Positions 47,812 to 57,616 of a stretch of DNA of 64,000 nucleotides are shown piece by piece (positions within the stretch are counted from its first letter, which is position 1; every line of letters begins with the position of its first letter). The stretch spans positions 50,370-114,369 of the forward strand of contig CAJYJH010000071.1 of NCBI GenBank assembly GCA_913775265.1. The letters run 5' to 3'. The notes under the pieces were generated by a model. That model searched no databases. It saw only the letters and a list, made by a program, of their open reading frames with translations, and had not been told where the DNA came from. The DNA is from an uncultured Mucilaginibacter sp. (GTDB taxonomy: Bacteria; Bacteroidota; Bacteroidia; Sphingobacteriales; Sphingobacteriaceae). The translations under genes and the position numbers were made by a program.

Positions 47812-49335
47812 ATGGCTATTATCGGCGAGCTCATTAAATCTGCAATTGACTTTACTGATAAATTTATAAAAAATCCCGAACCGCTTGAATCACAGCAACA
47901 GGTTTTAAACCAACTGCTCAGCGAGGCTAAAGACACTGCCTTTGGCAGGCATTACCAATTTGAACGTATTTTAAATAGCGCTGATGTTGCCAAAGCGTTT
48001 GCCGAAACGGTGCCGGTATTTGATTACGATACTTTAGCCAAACATTGGTGGCAGCGTGTTGTAGATGGCGAAGATGATGTAACCTGGCCCGGCCAAACGC
48101 ATTACCTGGCCTTGAGCAGCGGTACAACCAGCCATAGCAAAACTATACCTGTTACGGATGATATGCTGGCCGCCATCCGCAGGTCGGGCATGCAACAGGT
48201 AGCCGCCCTGGCTAATTTTGATTTGCCTGCGGAGTTTTTCGAAAAGCAAATATTAATGTTGGGCAGCAGCACTAACCTAAAAGATATTAAGGGCCACTTG
48301 GCCGGTGAGATTAGCGGTATCAGTGCCAGCAACATCCCGTTTTGGTTTAAGGGGTACTACAAGCCCGGAAAAGAAATTGCCAGTATCAGTGATTTTGACC
48401 AAAAGATCAAAGAAATAGCCAAACAGGCGCCTAATTGGGATATTGGTAGCTTATCGGGTATCCCGGCCTGGATAGAACTGATGCTGAAAGAAATCATCAA
48501 GCAACATAATCTTAAAAACATCCATGAGTTGTGGCCTAACCTGGCGGTATACACCACTGGTGGTGTAGCATTCGACCCATACCGCCGGAGCTTCGAAAAA
48601 CTATTGGCTCACCCACTTATTTATATTGATACTTACCTGGCCTCAGAAGGATTTTTGGCTATGCAAAAGCGGCCGAATACTTCGGCGATGGCCTTGGTGG
48701 TAGATAACGGAATCTATTTTGAGTTTGTGCCTTTTGAGGAAAAGAATATTACCTCTGAGGGTGGTGTGGTTCCGGACGCTGAGGTAATTACATTAGCTGA
48801 GGTAGAAGAGGGGAAAGAATATGTCTTGTTGATTTCTACCGTGTCGGGCGCTTGGCGTTACGTGATTGGTGATACGGTTACTTTTACCGACGTTAGTCGG
48901 TACGAAATTAAAATTACCGGTCGTACCAAACAGTTTTTAAACGTGGCAGGCTCCCAGCTTTCGGTGTTGCAGATGAATAAAGCTATCGAGGTAATGTGTG
49001 AAAAATACAATGCAGCCATGGAGGAGTTCATTGTAGCCACGATACACCGGGGCGACGAGCTGATAGACCGATGGTATATTAGCGCGGACAAAGAAGTAGA
49101 CAACGCTGCATTGGCAAAAGACATAGACCAGCATCTGAAAGATAATAATAAAAACTATGCAGTAGCGCGTACGCGTGCACTCAAAGATGTTGAGGTAGTT
49201 ACGTTGCCGGTAGATGTATTTCATCAATGGAGTGAAGAGAATAAAAAACTGGGCGGGCAAGTTAAAATTCCACGTGTGATGAAGGAGGAACAGTTTTTAG
49301 AATGGGAAGCGTTTGTTAAGGCACATCAGCATTAA
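47812..49335 (+). CDS. GH3-auxin-family protein (acyl-adenylate enzyme fold)
   Basis: 507 residues, the 'GH3 auxin-responsive promoter' family widespread in Bacteroidota despite the plant name. ATP/AMP-binding signature LALSSGTTSHSKTIPVT (~95-115), YTTGGVAFDPYRRSF, and the AMP-contact segment VSGAWRYVIGDTVTF. Expected to adenylate a carboxylic acid and pass it to an acceptor, but the bacterial substrate is unknown. The stop codon overlaps the convergent peptidase gene by 4 bp. Confidence 0.87.
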   Translation: MAIIGELIKSAIDFTDKFIKNPEPLESQQQVLNQLLSEAKDTAFGRHYQFERILNSADVAKAFAETVPVFDYDTLAKHWWQRVVDGEDDVTWPGQTHYLALSSGTTSHSKTIPVTDDMLAAIRRSGMQQVAALANFDLPAEFFEKQILMLGSSTNLKDIKGHLAGEISGISASNIPFWFKGYYKPGKEIASISDFDQKIKEIAKQAPNWDIGSLSGIPAWIELMLKEIIKQHNLKNIHELWPNLAVYTTGGVAFDPYRRSFEKLLAHPLIYIDTYLASEGFLAMQKRPNTSAMALVVDNGIYFEFVPFEEKNITSEGGVVPDAEVITLAEVEEGKEYVLLISTVSGAWRYVIGDTVTFTDVSRYEIKITGRTKQFLNVAGSQLSVLQMNKAIEVMCEKYNAAMEEFIVATIHRGDELIDRWYISADKEVDNAALAKDIDQHLKDNNKNYAVARTRALKDVEVVTLPVDVFHQWSEENKKLGGQVKIPRVMKEEQFLEWEAFVKAHQH

Positions 49336-50024
49336 TGATCGTGTTCGTGCGCCGGGTGTTTCATTTTCTCAACTAAATCAACAATTTGCTGTGGCGACGG
49401 ATACAGGCGGCGGATACGCGCTTTGTATTCAGGTGGAATATCCGAGTTATTGAGGATGAAGTTTTTGGTTTTAATGATGTAATCACCAAGTCCATGATTC
49501 ACAGCATAAGTATCGGCGTTTTGCTCAGCTTGCATCAAAAATTTATCCGAGCATACATATTTCAATCCAAAAAGGGCCATGTTGGTATTACTTCGGGTAG
49601 TGTAATCTTTAATGTGGCCCAATTCGTGGCCAAACCAGCCTATCAAAATATCATGAGGTACGTTTTGTATCGGAATAGAATTATGCGTAGTGGCAAACCG
49701 GGGATTGATTTTAACTACGTATGTGCGGTTATGCTGCCCCCGCAAAAAGCTGGAGATAACCGGTTGTGAGAGCATGATTGATTTACTGGTATGCGGATCG
49801 AGCACAAAGTCTATCGGTGTTTCTATTAATTCGGGATAGAAACTCAGTGCCGTTTTAATTTCTTTTTCAACCACTACCGGTATGGTTTTATGCTGGTAAA
49901 GAACATTAAGCGGATTCATTCCGGCTATGGCAGCAGGTTTTGATGAAAAGTAAACCAACCCGCCAACAAAAGCAGCGACCAACACTACAACAGCTACAAT
50001 AATTAACCAGTATTTTTTGAGCAT
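49332..50024 (-). CDS. membrane-anchored zinc metallopeptidase-like protein
   Basis: 230 residues from ATG 50024. An N-terminal anchor helix (~6-26, LIIVAVVVLVAAFVGGLVYF) is followed by a periplasmic domain with a gluzincin-type site: H133-E-L-G-H137 (HExxH) and a downstream AEQNADTYAV giving a probable third ligand Glu/Asp. Related to, but shorter than, M48-type peptidases; no further membrane helices. C-terminus His/Glu-rich (HPAHEHDH) may bind metal. Role unknown. Upstream region is divergent to the pentapeptide gene. Confidence 0.75.
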   Translation of the reverse strand: MLKKYWLIIVAVVVLVAAFVGGLVYFSSKPAAIAGMNPLNVLYQHKTIPVVVEKEIKTALSFYPELIETPIDFVLDPHTSKSIMLSQPVISSFLRGQHNRTYVVKINPRFATTHNSIPIQNVPHDILIGWFGHELGHIKDYTTRSNTNMALFGLKYVCSDKFLMQAEQNADTYAVNHGLGDYIIKTKNFILNNSDIPPEYKARIRRLYPSPQQIVDLVEKMKHPAHEHDH

Positions 50025-50130
50025 AATTTGATAACGCTTTTGTGCTTTAATAGTTAAGCAAAACAAATTTATTCTCAAATTTGGCGTTGATAGTCTGATT
50101 ATATAACTACGGTTATTGCCATATTATTTT

Positions 50131-50709
50131 ATGCACATGGAGCTACGAGCGTACGACGGTAAAAGTTTTGAAAAGATTGATTACACAGAAAAGGCAGCTA
50201 CCGGCCGCGAGTTTCAGGACTGTAATTTTACCCACTGCAATTTTTCGGGCAGTAACTTTTCAGGTAGCAAATTTATCGACTGCACGTTTACAGGTTGTAA
50301 CTTATCGCTCATTAAACTGGAGCAGTCGGCGTTAAGTAACGTGAGTTTTAAGGATTGTAAAATATTGGGAGTAAATTTTCACGAATGCAGTACTTTCCTG
50401 TTCAGCGTTTCTTTTGATGGCTGCATGCTCGACTTTGCCTCGTTTGCAGGCCGCAAAATGCCTAAAACCAATTTTATAAAATGCTCGCTTAAAGAAACCA
50501 GCTTTATGCAGGCGATTTTAACCGGCTCCAAATTTGATCAGTGCGATTTATCAGGAACTATATTTAACCGGACAGATTTAAGTAACTGTAATTTGGTGAC
50601 AGCTTATAACTACCAAATAGATCCCGAAATTAATGAGCTTAGTAAAGCCGCCTTTGCCGAAGATGGCTTAGCTGGACTGTTGTATAAGTATGGTATAAAG
50701 GTAGTGTGA
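50131..50709 (+). CDS. pentapeptide-repeat protein, Qnr-like layout
   Basis: 192 residues from ATG 50131 (or 50137). Many A(D/N)LXX-type pentapeptides, e.g. CNFTHCNFSGSNFSGSKF and CDLSGTIFNRTDLSNCNL, form a right-handed quadrilateral helix; a central insertion (HECSTFLFSVSFDGC) breaks the coil. The C-terminal helix ending GLLYKYGIKVV recalls the ending of Qnr proteins (dimer helix). Qnr/MfpA protect DNA gyrase from quinolones; similarity here is at pattern level, so gyrase binding is only a hypothesis. No signal peptide. Confidence 0.85.
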   Translation: MHMELRAYDGKSFEKIDYTEKAATGREFQDCNFTHCNFSGSNFSGSKFIDCTFTGCNLSLIKLEQSALSNVSFKDCKILGVNFHECSTFLFSVSFDGCMLDFASFAGRKMPKTNFIKCSLKETSFMQAILTGSKFDQCDLSGTIFNRTDLSNCNLVTAYNYQIDPEINELSKAAFAEDGLAGLLYKYGIKVV

Positions 50710-50725
50710 TTAACGCAAGGCAAAG

Positions 50726-51292
50726 TTATTCTGCAGATGGCTGATCCGCTTCTTTATCCGGCATGTTGAAAAAAGAAAACGAAGAGTGACCGTAGCGTCT
50801 TTGCTCGGTAAAGTTAGGATGATTGCTTAGGTTTTGATTAGATTGATGTTCTACAATTAACAAGCCGCCCGGCATCACCAAATTTTTGCTGAATACGATT
50901 TTAGGCAACTCAGGAATGCGGTTTAAGTCGTAAGGTGGGTCGGCAAATATCAAGTTGTATTGCTCAGTCTCCAGTTCCAGGTACTTAAACACGTCAGCCT
51001 TAAAAGTGCTTATTTGCGTAAGTCCATGCTGGCGGGCGCTGTCTTTAAGGTAGTTAATGCAATTTATGCTACGGTCAATAGCAGTTACGCTTTCGGCATA
51101 ACGCGATGCAAACTCTAAAGCTAAGTTACCGGTGCCACTAAATAAGTCTAATACCTTGATGCCCTCTAACTCTACCTGATTTTGCAATATGTTAAACAAA
51201 GCTTCTTTAGCCAAGTCGGTAGTTGGTCTTACCGGTAAGTTTTTAGGCGGGTTAAGCCTCAGGCCTTTTAAACGTCCGCCAATGATGCGCAT
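50726..51292 (-). CDS. rsmD: 16S rRNA (guanine-966 N2) methyltransferase
   Basis: 188 residues. Class I methyltransferase: MRIIGGRLKGLRL start, RPTTDLAKEALFNIL, SAM motif VLDLFSGTGNLALE, and catalytic DPPY (IFADPPYDL). Modifies 16S rRNA in 30S assembly. Starts 25 bp inside the end of the DUF3822 gene, so the two are translationally linked. Confidence 0.95.
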   Translation of the reverse strand: MRIIGGRLKGLRLNPPKNLPVRPTTDLAKEALFNILQNQVELEGIKVLDLFSGTGNLALEFASRYAESVTAIDRSINCINYLKDSARQHGLTQISTFKADVFKYLELETEQYNLIFADPPYDLNRIPELPKIVFSKNLVMPGGLLIVEHQSNQNLSNHPNFTEQRRYGHSSFSFFNMPDKEADQPSAE

Positions 51293-52083
51293 AAAGAAAG
51301 TGCGGTTAAGGCCAGCAGTTGGTGTTGAGGTAAATGTTCGGGCATTTGAGCCACAGCAAGGGTGGTTAAGCTAACACTACCAAAAATGTCCTGTAATAAA
51401 AGTTGGTAACGCTCTTCGCCCGCTGCAATGTCACCGCTTAGTTTTACATCCATCGTTTGCAGTTCAAGCTTTAATTGCTGGCAAACAAACACAGCGTAAT
51501 AAGCTAACTCTTCCTCATGCGAAAACTCAAACGTGTTAAACAAATTTAATCTGCCTCTTGTAAAATGGGCGATCTCTACCTGTCCGTCGTTGATGTTTAG
51601 ATACAGCTCTCTGGTAGAGGGTAGATTGGCCTCAATAGCTTGTATCCAGCCCGATAACCCAAAAACGGCTTGGTTTGCATCGAACTGTTGAACGGCTTGT
51701 GTTAAAGCATCCGGCGCCTTAAAAATAACATGATTAAAGGCGTCCAGTGGCTGAGCGAAAACGGTATCAGTAGGGGCTACGTCGAGGTAGCGCGCTACGT
51801 CTTTTACCTGGCCGTCGTTATATAAGCTTTGGGCTACCAGTGTAAAATAAGGCGAACTGATTCCGGTTATTACTTCCTGGTATTTAAAATTTAATACCTC
51901 CTGTACCTCGCCCGGTTGGGTTAGTTCGGCCAAGGGGGCCGGCTTGCGCCAAACCATTAGTTTGTTGCGATGCATAATCGCCAGCGAAAATCCTTTCTCG
52001 CCAACCCAGAGCAACAATTTATAGTTGTTCACCTGCAGGTGGCTAAAATCGGGGTCAATATAATGGTATAGCGAATCGTTCAT
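51268..52083 (-). CDS. DUF3822 family protein, function unknown
   Basis: 271 residues from ATG 52083 (MNDSLYHYIDPDF). The segment YKLLLWVGEKGFSLAIMHRNK and later IYLNINDGQVEIAHFTRGRLNLFNTF resemble the actin/RNase-H-like layout that I associate with DUF3822, a Bacteroidota-specific family often sitting upstream of rsmD. No membrane helices. Overlaps rsmD by 25 bp. Function not known; a role with rsmD in translation or a partner ATPase fold is only guesswork. Confidence 0.75.
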   Translation of the reverse strand: MNDSLYHYIDPDFSHLQVNNYKLLLWVGEKGFSLAIMHRNKLMVWRKPAPLAELTQPGEVQEVLNFKYQEVITGISSPYFTLVAQSLYNDGQVKDVARYLDVAPTDTVFAQPLDAFNHVIFKAPDALTQAVQQFDANQAVFGLSGWIQAIEANLPSTRELYLNINDGQVEIAHFTRGRLNLFNTFEFSHEEELAYYAVFVCQQLKLELQTMDVKLSGDIAAGEERYQLLLQDIFGSVSLTTLAVAQMPEHLPQHQLLALTALSLCASLADV

Positions 52084-52148
52084 GAGCAACTATGCAAATC
52101 TAACTATTTTTTTATTTTTTTGTTAAGGCCTTAAGCCCGGTTTATATC

Positions 52149-53570
52149 ATGCCTGCACAGGAGCAAATAAGCAAATCATTTCAGCATCAGCCTACCGCCC
52201 AGCAATTGGAGCTGTTTGGGCATTTACACACTTTTTTAAATACCAATAACGGGTACGAATGCTTTTTACTAAGGGGATACGCAGGTACCGGTAAAACTAC
52301 CGTGTTAAGCGCTTTAGTAAAGGCTTTAAGGTCTTACGGGCAAAAAGCTGTTTTGCTGGCACCAACAGGCCGGGCAGCTAAGGTAATTACGGGCTACTCA
52401 GGCCGTAAGGCGTTCACCATTCATAAGCGTATTTACCGCCGCAAATCGGCCATGAGCATGGATGACTCCTTTACGCTGGCAGCTAATAATGCCGAAAACA
52501 CATTATTTATTGTGGATGAGGCGTCCATGATATCTGACGAAGCTAACCCTGGTAACCGTGAAACCTTATTGAAGGATTTGATTGAGTATGTTTATAATTT
52601 TAAAAATTGTAAGCTTATGCTGGTGGGCGATACTGCGCAGTTGCCCCCGGTGGGTTCGGCTATAAGTCCGGCGCTGGATGCGAAAATATTGCAGGAATAT
52701 TTCGGGTTGCAGGTGTTTAGTTTTGAATTAACCGATGTACTAAGACAGCAAAAAAACTCGGGGATATTGTATAACGTGACGTCAGTTCGTGATATCATCC
52801 GGCGCGAGGAAGAAAATTATCCTCAGATAGTAACAAAGGGTTACAAAGACGTTTACCGCATGAGCGGCGAACGGTTGGAAGAAGGATTGAATTACGCATA
52901 CAGTAAGTATGGTTTTGATAGCACGCTTGTGATTTGCAGGTCTAACAAAAATGCTAACATGTATAATCAGCAGATTCGTAACCGCATTTTAATGCGTGAA
53001 GAGGAGCTGACTGGCGGCGACCAGATTATGATAGTACGCAATAACTATTTTTGGTTACAGGAACACGAAGAAGACAGTACCGGGTTTATTGCCAACGGTG
53101 ATATTGCCCGTATCAAGAAAGTTCGCCGCACCGTAGAAATGTATGGTTTCAGGTTTGCCGATGTACAATTGGAATTTATTGACTATGCCGAAGATCCGGT
53201 GATTGAATGCAAGGTCTTGCTGGAAGCTTTGTATTCTGATTCGCCGTCATTACCATCCGACGATCAGAAACGCCTTTACCTCGAGGTGATGAAAGATTAT
53301 GATCATATTCCCACCCGTCGCGAAAAGTTGAAAGAGCTAAAACTTAACCCTTATTACAACGCACTTCAAATCAAATTTGCTTATGCAGTAACTTGTCACA
53401 AGGCACAGGGTGGGCAGTGGGAGGCAGTTTTTGTTGACCAGGGATATTTGACAGACGAAATGGTGAACACTGACTTTTTACGCTGGTTTTATACCGCTTG
53501 TACCCGTGCAACTACCGAATTATTTTTGGTTAATTTTAATGAGAAGTTTTATTTGGCGCCGGCCGAGTAA
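52149..53570 (+). CDS. RecD-like superfamily 1 ATP-dependent helicase
   Basis: 473 residues. Walker A GYAGTGKTT (~45-53), motif II FIVDEASM, motif III LVGDTAQLPPVG, motif VI-like AVTCHKAQGGQW (the UvrD-C2 fold at the C-terminus) and FYTACTRATTELFLV. The protein is smaller than RecD/RecD2 and lacks their N-terminal domains, as in the 'AAA family ATPase/exodeoxyribonuclease V alpha-like' Bacteroidota group. No RecB/RecC neighbours, so it likely works alone. Confidence 0.87.
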   Translation: MPAQEQISKSFQHQPTAQQLELFGHLHTFLNTNNGYECFLLRGYAGTGKTTVLSALVKALRSYGQKAVLLAPTGRAAKVITGYSGRKAFTIHKRIYRRKSAMSMDDSFTLAANNAENTLFIVDEASMISDEANPGNRETLLKDLIEYVYNFKNCKLMLVGDTAQLPPVGSAISPALDAKILQEYFGLQVFSFELTDVLRQQKNSGILYNVTSVRDIIRREEENYPQIVTKGYKDVYRMSGERLEEGLNYAYSKYGFDSTLVICRSNKNANMYNQQIRNRILMREEELTGGDQIMIVRNNYFWLQEHEEDSTGFIANGDIARIKKVRRTVEMYGFRFADVQLEFIDYAEDPVIECKVLLEALYSDSPSLPSDDQKRLYLEVMKDYDHIPTRREKLKELKLNPYYNALQIKFAYAVTCHKAQGGQWEAVFVDQGYLTDEMVNTDFLRWFYTACTRATTELFLVNFNEKFYLAPAE

Positions 53571-53579
53571 AAAAGAAAA

Positions 53580-53622
53580 GCATCAATATAAAAAGTCGTC
53601 AAAACGGTTTTTACATTGATGC
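53580..53622 (-). terminator. hairpin terminator of the 30-codon mini-ORF
   Basis: GCATCAAT-A-TAAAAA (53580-53594) pairs with TTTTTA-C-ATTGATGC (53608-53622). On the minus strand the stem runs into TTTTCTTTTTT, a good T-tract. It lies 37 bp past the stop of the 53660-53752 ORF; on the plus strand it follows the helicase gene. Confidence 0.72.
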
Positions 53623-53659
53623 TGTCAGTCGATGCAATCGTATATGATATATCATGCAA

Positions 53660-53752
53660 TCAATAATGAGGGTCTTTCAGGTTAAAGAATATTGCAACTG
53701 CTAAGTAAACTAAACTGAATGCAGAAGAAACTGTAGTAACTAATGTTTTCAT
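53660..53752 (-). CDS. 30-codon membrane mini-ORF
   Basis: ATG at 53752: MKTLVTTVSSAFSLVYLAVA followed by IFFNLKDPHY, stop TGA. One hydrophobic helix (~5-24) with a short polar tail. It is followed by an intrinsic terminator on the same strand, which supports it as an independent unit. No recognised homologue. Confidence 0.5.
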   Translation of the reverse strand: MKTLVTTVSSAFSLVYLAVAIFFNLKDPHY

Positions 53753-54425
53753 ATTGCTTATAGGTTTATAATTCTGTAATTTTATAGAAATAAAAGCTTA
53801 ATTTCAAGTACAAGTTTAATAGGCGATCACTTTTATAAAATTTTCATCAACTCCGACTTAAAAGGCCTCAACGTTGTAAATAAGCAATATTTGCTTTGCT
53901 AATTGTAGGGTATTAGTTCTAATTGACTGTTAATTTAAAAAAGAGCTTTTGGTTGTATTTTCGCTTAAGTAAAATATTTCGGTATCAAGAAGCGCGTAAA
54001 ATGATTATAAAAGCCTTTTTTTGCTGATTTGTAGATATGCGGAAGGTATTATTGGGTTAAATTTTATGTGCAAATAATAAAATCCTTCTATTTTTTATTT
54101 AAGCTTATCTTATTGTAATTCGCCAAGAGTACTTTCTGTTATAATCCATTTTGCAACAGCTAACTCGCAAGTGCAGATTAATCTTTCAAAATTTAAATAT
54201 CACAAAAACTCTATTTAATGGGTGAGCGTTATCCGCAGCCTAACTATAGATGCAATTGATGTATGCAACTGCAGTTTAAATGTTAGAATAAGCTTACTAC
54301 GAGTCGACTGAAAAAAAGACATGAGAAATTAAAAGTCAAAGACAAAATGTCGCTCATGATTAAATTAAGCTGACTTTTTTACATCTTTTCAGCTGTGGCA
54401 AGTAGTTTGAATACGATAGTATACC
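53753..54425. other. 673-bp AT-rich region upstream of clpB
   Basis: No ORF longer than about ten codons is convincing. The last 130 bp contain repeated and inverted tracts (CATGAG at 54320 with CTCATG at 54353; AAAAGTCA at 54332 with TGACTTTT at 54371) that could fold in alternative ways. A heat-shock promoter for clpB is expected but no known operator (CIRCE-like) is seen. Confidence 0.4.
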
Positions 54426-57017
54426 ATGAATTTTAACAACTTTACCATCAAAGCCCAGGAAGCCGTGCAAAAGGCTTCCGAAATAGCAACCGGTAATCAG
54501 CAACAGGCCATTGAAAATGCGCATTTGCTGAAAGGATTGTTACTGGTTGATGAAAACGTAATCAGCTATTTACTAAAAAAGCTGAACGTTAATATGAGTC
54601 GCTTAAACGACACTTTGGATAAGCAGATTGAAGCTTTTCCGAAAGTGAGCGGCAGCAATATTTACTTATCATCTAATACTAACACTGCACTGCAAAAGGC
54701 GCAGAGTTACTTAAAAGAATTTAAAGACGAGTTTGTATCGGTTGAGCATATCCTATTAGGTATTTTAGCCGTAAGTGATAAAACCAGCAGCGCCTTAAAA
54801 GATTATGGCGTTACTGAAAAAGATTTAAAAGCTGCCATTACCGCTCTGCGTGGCGACAGCAAGGTAACCGACCAAAATGCAGAGGCTACATACAATGCTT
54901 TAAATAAATATGCCCGTAACCTGAACGAGTATGCCGAATCGGGCAAGCTTGATCCGGTAATCGGTCGCGACGAAGAAATTCGTCGGGTTATTCAGATCCT
55001 GTCGCGCCGTACCAAAAACAATCCTGTGCTGGTAGGTGAGCCGGGTGTAGGTAAAACCGCCATTGCCGAAGGTATTGCCTTCCGTATTATTAAAGGCGAT
55101 GCGCCCGAAAATCTGAAAACCAAAACCGTGTATTCATTAGATATGGGTGCGCTGGTAGCCGGTGCCAAATATAAAGGTGAGTTTGAAGAGCGCCTGAAAG
55201 CCGTTGTAAACGAAGTGATTAAGAGCGATGGTGAGATCATTCTCTTCATCGACGAGATACATACCCTGGTTGGTGCAGGTGGGGGCGAAGGTGCCATGGA
55301 TGCTGCAAACATTCTGAAACCTGCCTTGGCCCGTGGCGAACTGCGCGCCATTGGTGCTACTACCTTAAACGAATACCAAAAATATATTGAAAAAGATAAG
55401 GCTTTAGAGCGTCGTTTTCAGCGGGTATTGGTAGATGAACCAGATGCAGCCGATGCCATTTCTATTCTGCGCGGATTAAAAGAACGCTACGAAGCTCACC
55501 ACAAAGTACGTATCAAAGATGAGGCTATTATTGCTTCAGTAGAGATGTCGCAACGTTACATTGCCGACCGCTTTTTACCGGATAAAGCCATCGACTTGAT
55601 GGATGAGGCCGCTTCTAAACTGCGTTTAGAAATGAACTCCGTACCAGAAGCGGTTGACGAACTGGAACGCCGCATTATGCAGCTGGAAATTGAGCGCGAA
55701 GCTATAAAACGCGAAAACGATGATCATAAAGTAAAATCTTTAAGTGAAGAAATAGCTAACCTATCGGCCGAGCGCGATTCGTTACGTGCCAAATGGCAGA
55801 GTGAGAAGGATTTGGTAGATGGTATCAACCTGAAAATTGAAGCCATTGAAGCTTACAAACTGGAAGCCGAACAGGCAGAACGTGCCGGTGATTACGGCAA
55901 AGTAGCCGAACTGCGCTACGGCCGTATCCGTGAGGCCCAGGACGAAGTGGAGAAACTGAAGGCTGCCCTGAAAGAAAACCAAACCGATAGCCGCATGCTG
56001 AAAGAAGAGGTTACTGCTGATGATATTGCCGGTGTGGTATCCCGTTGGACAGGTGTTCCGGTATCTAAAATGATCCAGAGCGAGCGTGAAAAGCTGTTAA
56101 ACCTTGAAGAAGAGCTGCATAAGCGTGTAGCTGGTCAGGAAGAGGCTATCGAAGCCATCAGTGATGCCATACGCCGTAGTCGTGCCGGGTTGCAGGATAA
56201 ACGCCGCCCAATAGGTTCGTTCATCTTTTTGGGTACTACCGGTGTGGGTAAAACTGAGTTAGCCAAAGCATTAGCTGAGTTTTTGTTTAACGATGAGCAA
56301 AGCATGGTGCGTATTGATATGTCGGAGTACCAGGAACGTCATGCCGTAAGCCGCCTGATTGGTGCCCCTCCGGGCTATGTAGGTTATGATGAAGGTGGTC
56401 AGTTAACTGAGGCCGTACGTCGTAAACCTTATAGCGTAATTCTGCTCGACGAGATTGAGAAAGCGCATCCGGATGTGTTCAATATCTTATTGCAAGTTTT
56501 GGATGATGGCCGATTGACTGACAACAAAGGTCGGGTGGTGAACTTTAAAAATACCATCGTAATTATGACTTCTAATATCGGTTCGCACATTATTCAGGAG
56601 AATTTCCAGAATTATGACGATGGGGATAAAGAGGAAGTAATGGCTAAAACCAAAAACCAATTGTTTGAGTTGTTGCAAAAAACTATTCGTCCGGAGTTTT
56701 TAAACCGTATTGATGAAATTATCATGTTTACTCCGCTTGGCCGCGATGAGATAGGCGAAATTGTAAAACTTCAGTTCCGTGGTTTGCAGGAGACTTTGAG
56801 CGAAATGGGAATACACATGGAAGCTACCGACGAAGCGCTCGACTGGCTAGCCCAATTGGGTTACGATCCGCAATATGGTGCTCGTCCGCTTAAACGGGTA
56901 ATTCAGAAAAAAATTCTGAACGAGCTTTCGAAACAGATACTGGCAGGTAAGGTAGACAAAGACAGCAAAATTAAGCTGGATACTTTCGATAACCAATTCG
57001 TGTTCCTGAACGAGTAA
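54426..57017 (+). CDS. clpB: ClpB protein disaggregase
   Basis: 863 residues, normal for ClpB. N-domain with two repeats (1-145), NBD1 with Walker A GEPGVGKT (~204-211), coiled-coil middle domain ~410-520 (the part absent in ClpA/ClpC), NBD2 with Walker [10 protein letters not shown] (~605) and Walker [12 protein letters not shown]. Hexameric ATPase that rescues aggregated proteins with DnaK. Ends in a strong terminator. Confidence 0.98.
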   Translation: MNFNNFTIKAQEAVQKASEIATGNQQQAIENAHLLKGLLLVDENVISYLLKKLNVNMSRLNDTLDKQIEAFPKVSGSNIYLSSNTNTALQKAQSYLKEFKDEFVSVEHILLGILAVSDKTSSALKDYGVTEKDLKAAITALRGDSKVTDQNAEATYNALNKYARNLNEYAESGKLDPVIGRDEEIRRVIQILSRRTKNNPVLVGEPGVGKTAIAEGIAFRIIKGDAPENLKTKTVYSLDMGALVAGAKYKGEFEERLKAVVNEVIKSDGEIILFIDEIHTLVGAGGGEGAMDAANILKPALARGELRAIGATTLNEYQKYIEKDKALERRFQRVLVDEPDAADAISILRGLKERYEAHHKVRIKDEAIIASVEMSQRYIADRFLPDKAIDLMDEAASKLRLEMNSVPEAVDELERRIMQLEIEREAIKRENDDHKVKSLSEEIANLSAERDSLRAKWQSEKDLVDGINLKIEAIEAYKLEAEQAERAGDYGKVAELRYGRIREAQDEVEKLKAALKENQTDSRMLKEEVTADDIAGVVSRWTGVPVSKMIQSEREKLLNLEEELHKRVAGQEEAIEAISDAIRRSRAGLQDKRRPIGSFIFLGTTGVGKTELAKALAEFLFNDEQSMVRIDMSEYQERHAVSRLIGAPPGYVGYDEGGQLTEAVRRKPYSVILLDEIEKAHPDVFNILLQVLDDGRLTDNKGRVVNFKNTIVIMTSNIGSHIIQENFQNYDDGDKEEVMAKTKNQLFELLQKTIRPEFLNRIDEIIMFTPLGRDEIGEIVKLQFRGLQETLSEMGIHMEATDEALDWLAQLGYDPQYGARPLKRVIQKKILNELSKQILAGKVDKDSKIKLDTFDNQFVFLNE

Positions 57018-57053
57018 ATTTTTGTCCTCCATTCACGGAGTCTATATATATCC

Positions 57054-57090
57054 ACGGGGAAGTTATCTACAGATAGCTTCCCCGTTTTTT
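57054..57090 (+). terminator. rho-independent terminator of clpB
   Basis: ACGGGGAAGTTATC pairs with GATAGCTTCCCCGT (one T-G) and is followed directly by TTTTTT. 36 bp past the clpB stop. Confidence 0.93.
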
Positions 57091-57136
57091 ATGTTCGTAG
57101 AGGCTTTGGAGAATTAAAGAACGTCGGTTAAGATTG

Positions 57137-57171
57137 TTAACATTATTTGGACTATTTCCAAATAATGTTAA
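57137..57171. promoter_or_regulatory. 15-bp perfect inverted repeat before the 57184 gene
   Basis: TTAACATTATTTGGA (57137-57151) and TCCAAATAATGTTAA (57157-57171), spacer CTATT. It ends 12 nt before the next start codon, no T-run. It may be an operator or an mRNA hairpin acting on translation; it has no known name. Confidence 0.5.
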
Positions 57172-57183
57172 ATTTGCCTCAGA

Positions 57184-57543
57184 ATGAATGGGGTTAAAGT
57201 GGCTGCCGAAGCAGCAGAAGTGTTTAGCACACGCAAAGGAACAGTTTATCAAAGCGACCGGGAACTTTGCTGGTATATTGATTTTGCCGATAAATTGGTG
57301 CGATTCGATTACAGAGGATTATTAAAATTAAAGCAATCCATCTATCGCCTGGATATTGAATTACTATTGTTAGATAGCAGCCGTTCGCCCGAGATTGAGA
57401 TGGTTTTTATTTGTGCCTGCAACCACTGCTACTTTTTAAACCTGTCGCAAATTATTGCTTTAAAAGAGTTGTTGGAAGGAACATTCGCTATGTTCGAACT
57501 CAACCAGATTATACATGACCGCCTACATAGGTTAGCCATATAA
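57184..57543 (+). CDS. hypothetical cytosolic protein, 119 residues
   Basis: I do not recognise this family with confidence. Predicted alpha/beta layout: strands around KGTVYQSDRELCWYIDF and VRFDYRGLLKLKQSIY, then FICACNHCYFLNLSQIIALKELL and a helical end (HDRLHRLAI). The CACNHC cluster could bind metal. No signal peptide or membrane helix. Preceded by a perfect inverted repeat and followed by a shared terminator. ATG 57184 gives the whole frame. Confidence 0.6.
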   Translation: MNGVKVAAEAAEVFSTRKGTVYQSDRELCWYIDFADKLVRFDYRGLLKLKQSIYRLDIELLLLDSSRSPEIEMVFICACNHCYFLNLSQIIALKELLEGTFAMFELNQIIHDRLHRLAI

Positions 57544-57561
57544 GAAAAAGAAATACATAAA

Positions 57562-57594
57562 AAAGCCGGTGTCTGATTTACAGATACCGGCTTT
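57562..57594. terminator. bidirectional terminator between the hypothetical gene and ferritin
   Basis: AAAGCCGGTGTCTG and CAGATACCGGCTTT pair over 14 bp (one G-T) with a 5-nt loop; T-rich tails on both strands. The two genes converge on it. Confidence 0.9.
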
Positions 57595-57616
57595 CTTATT
57601 TAAACGAAATCCGTAA

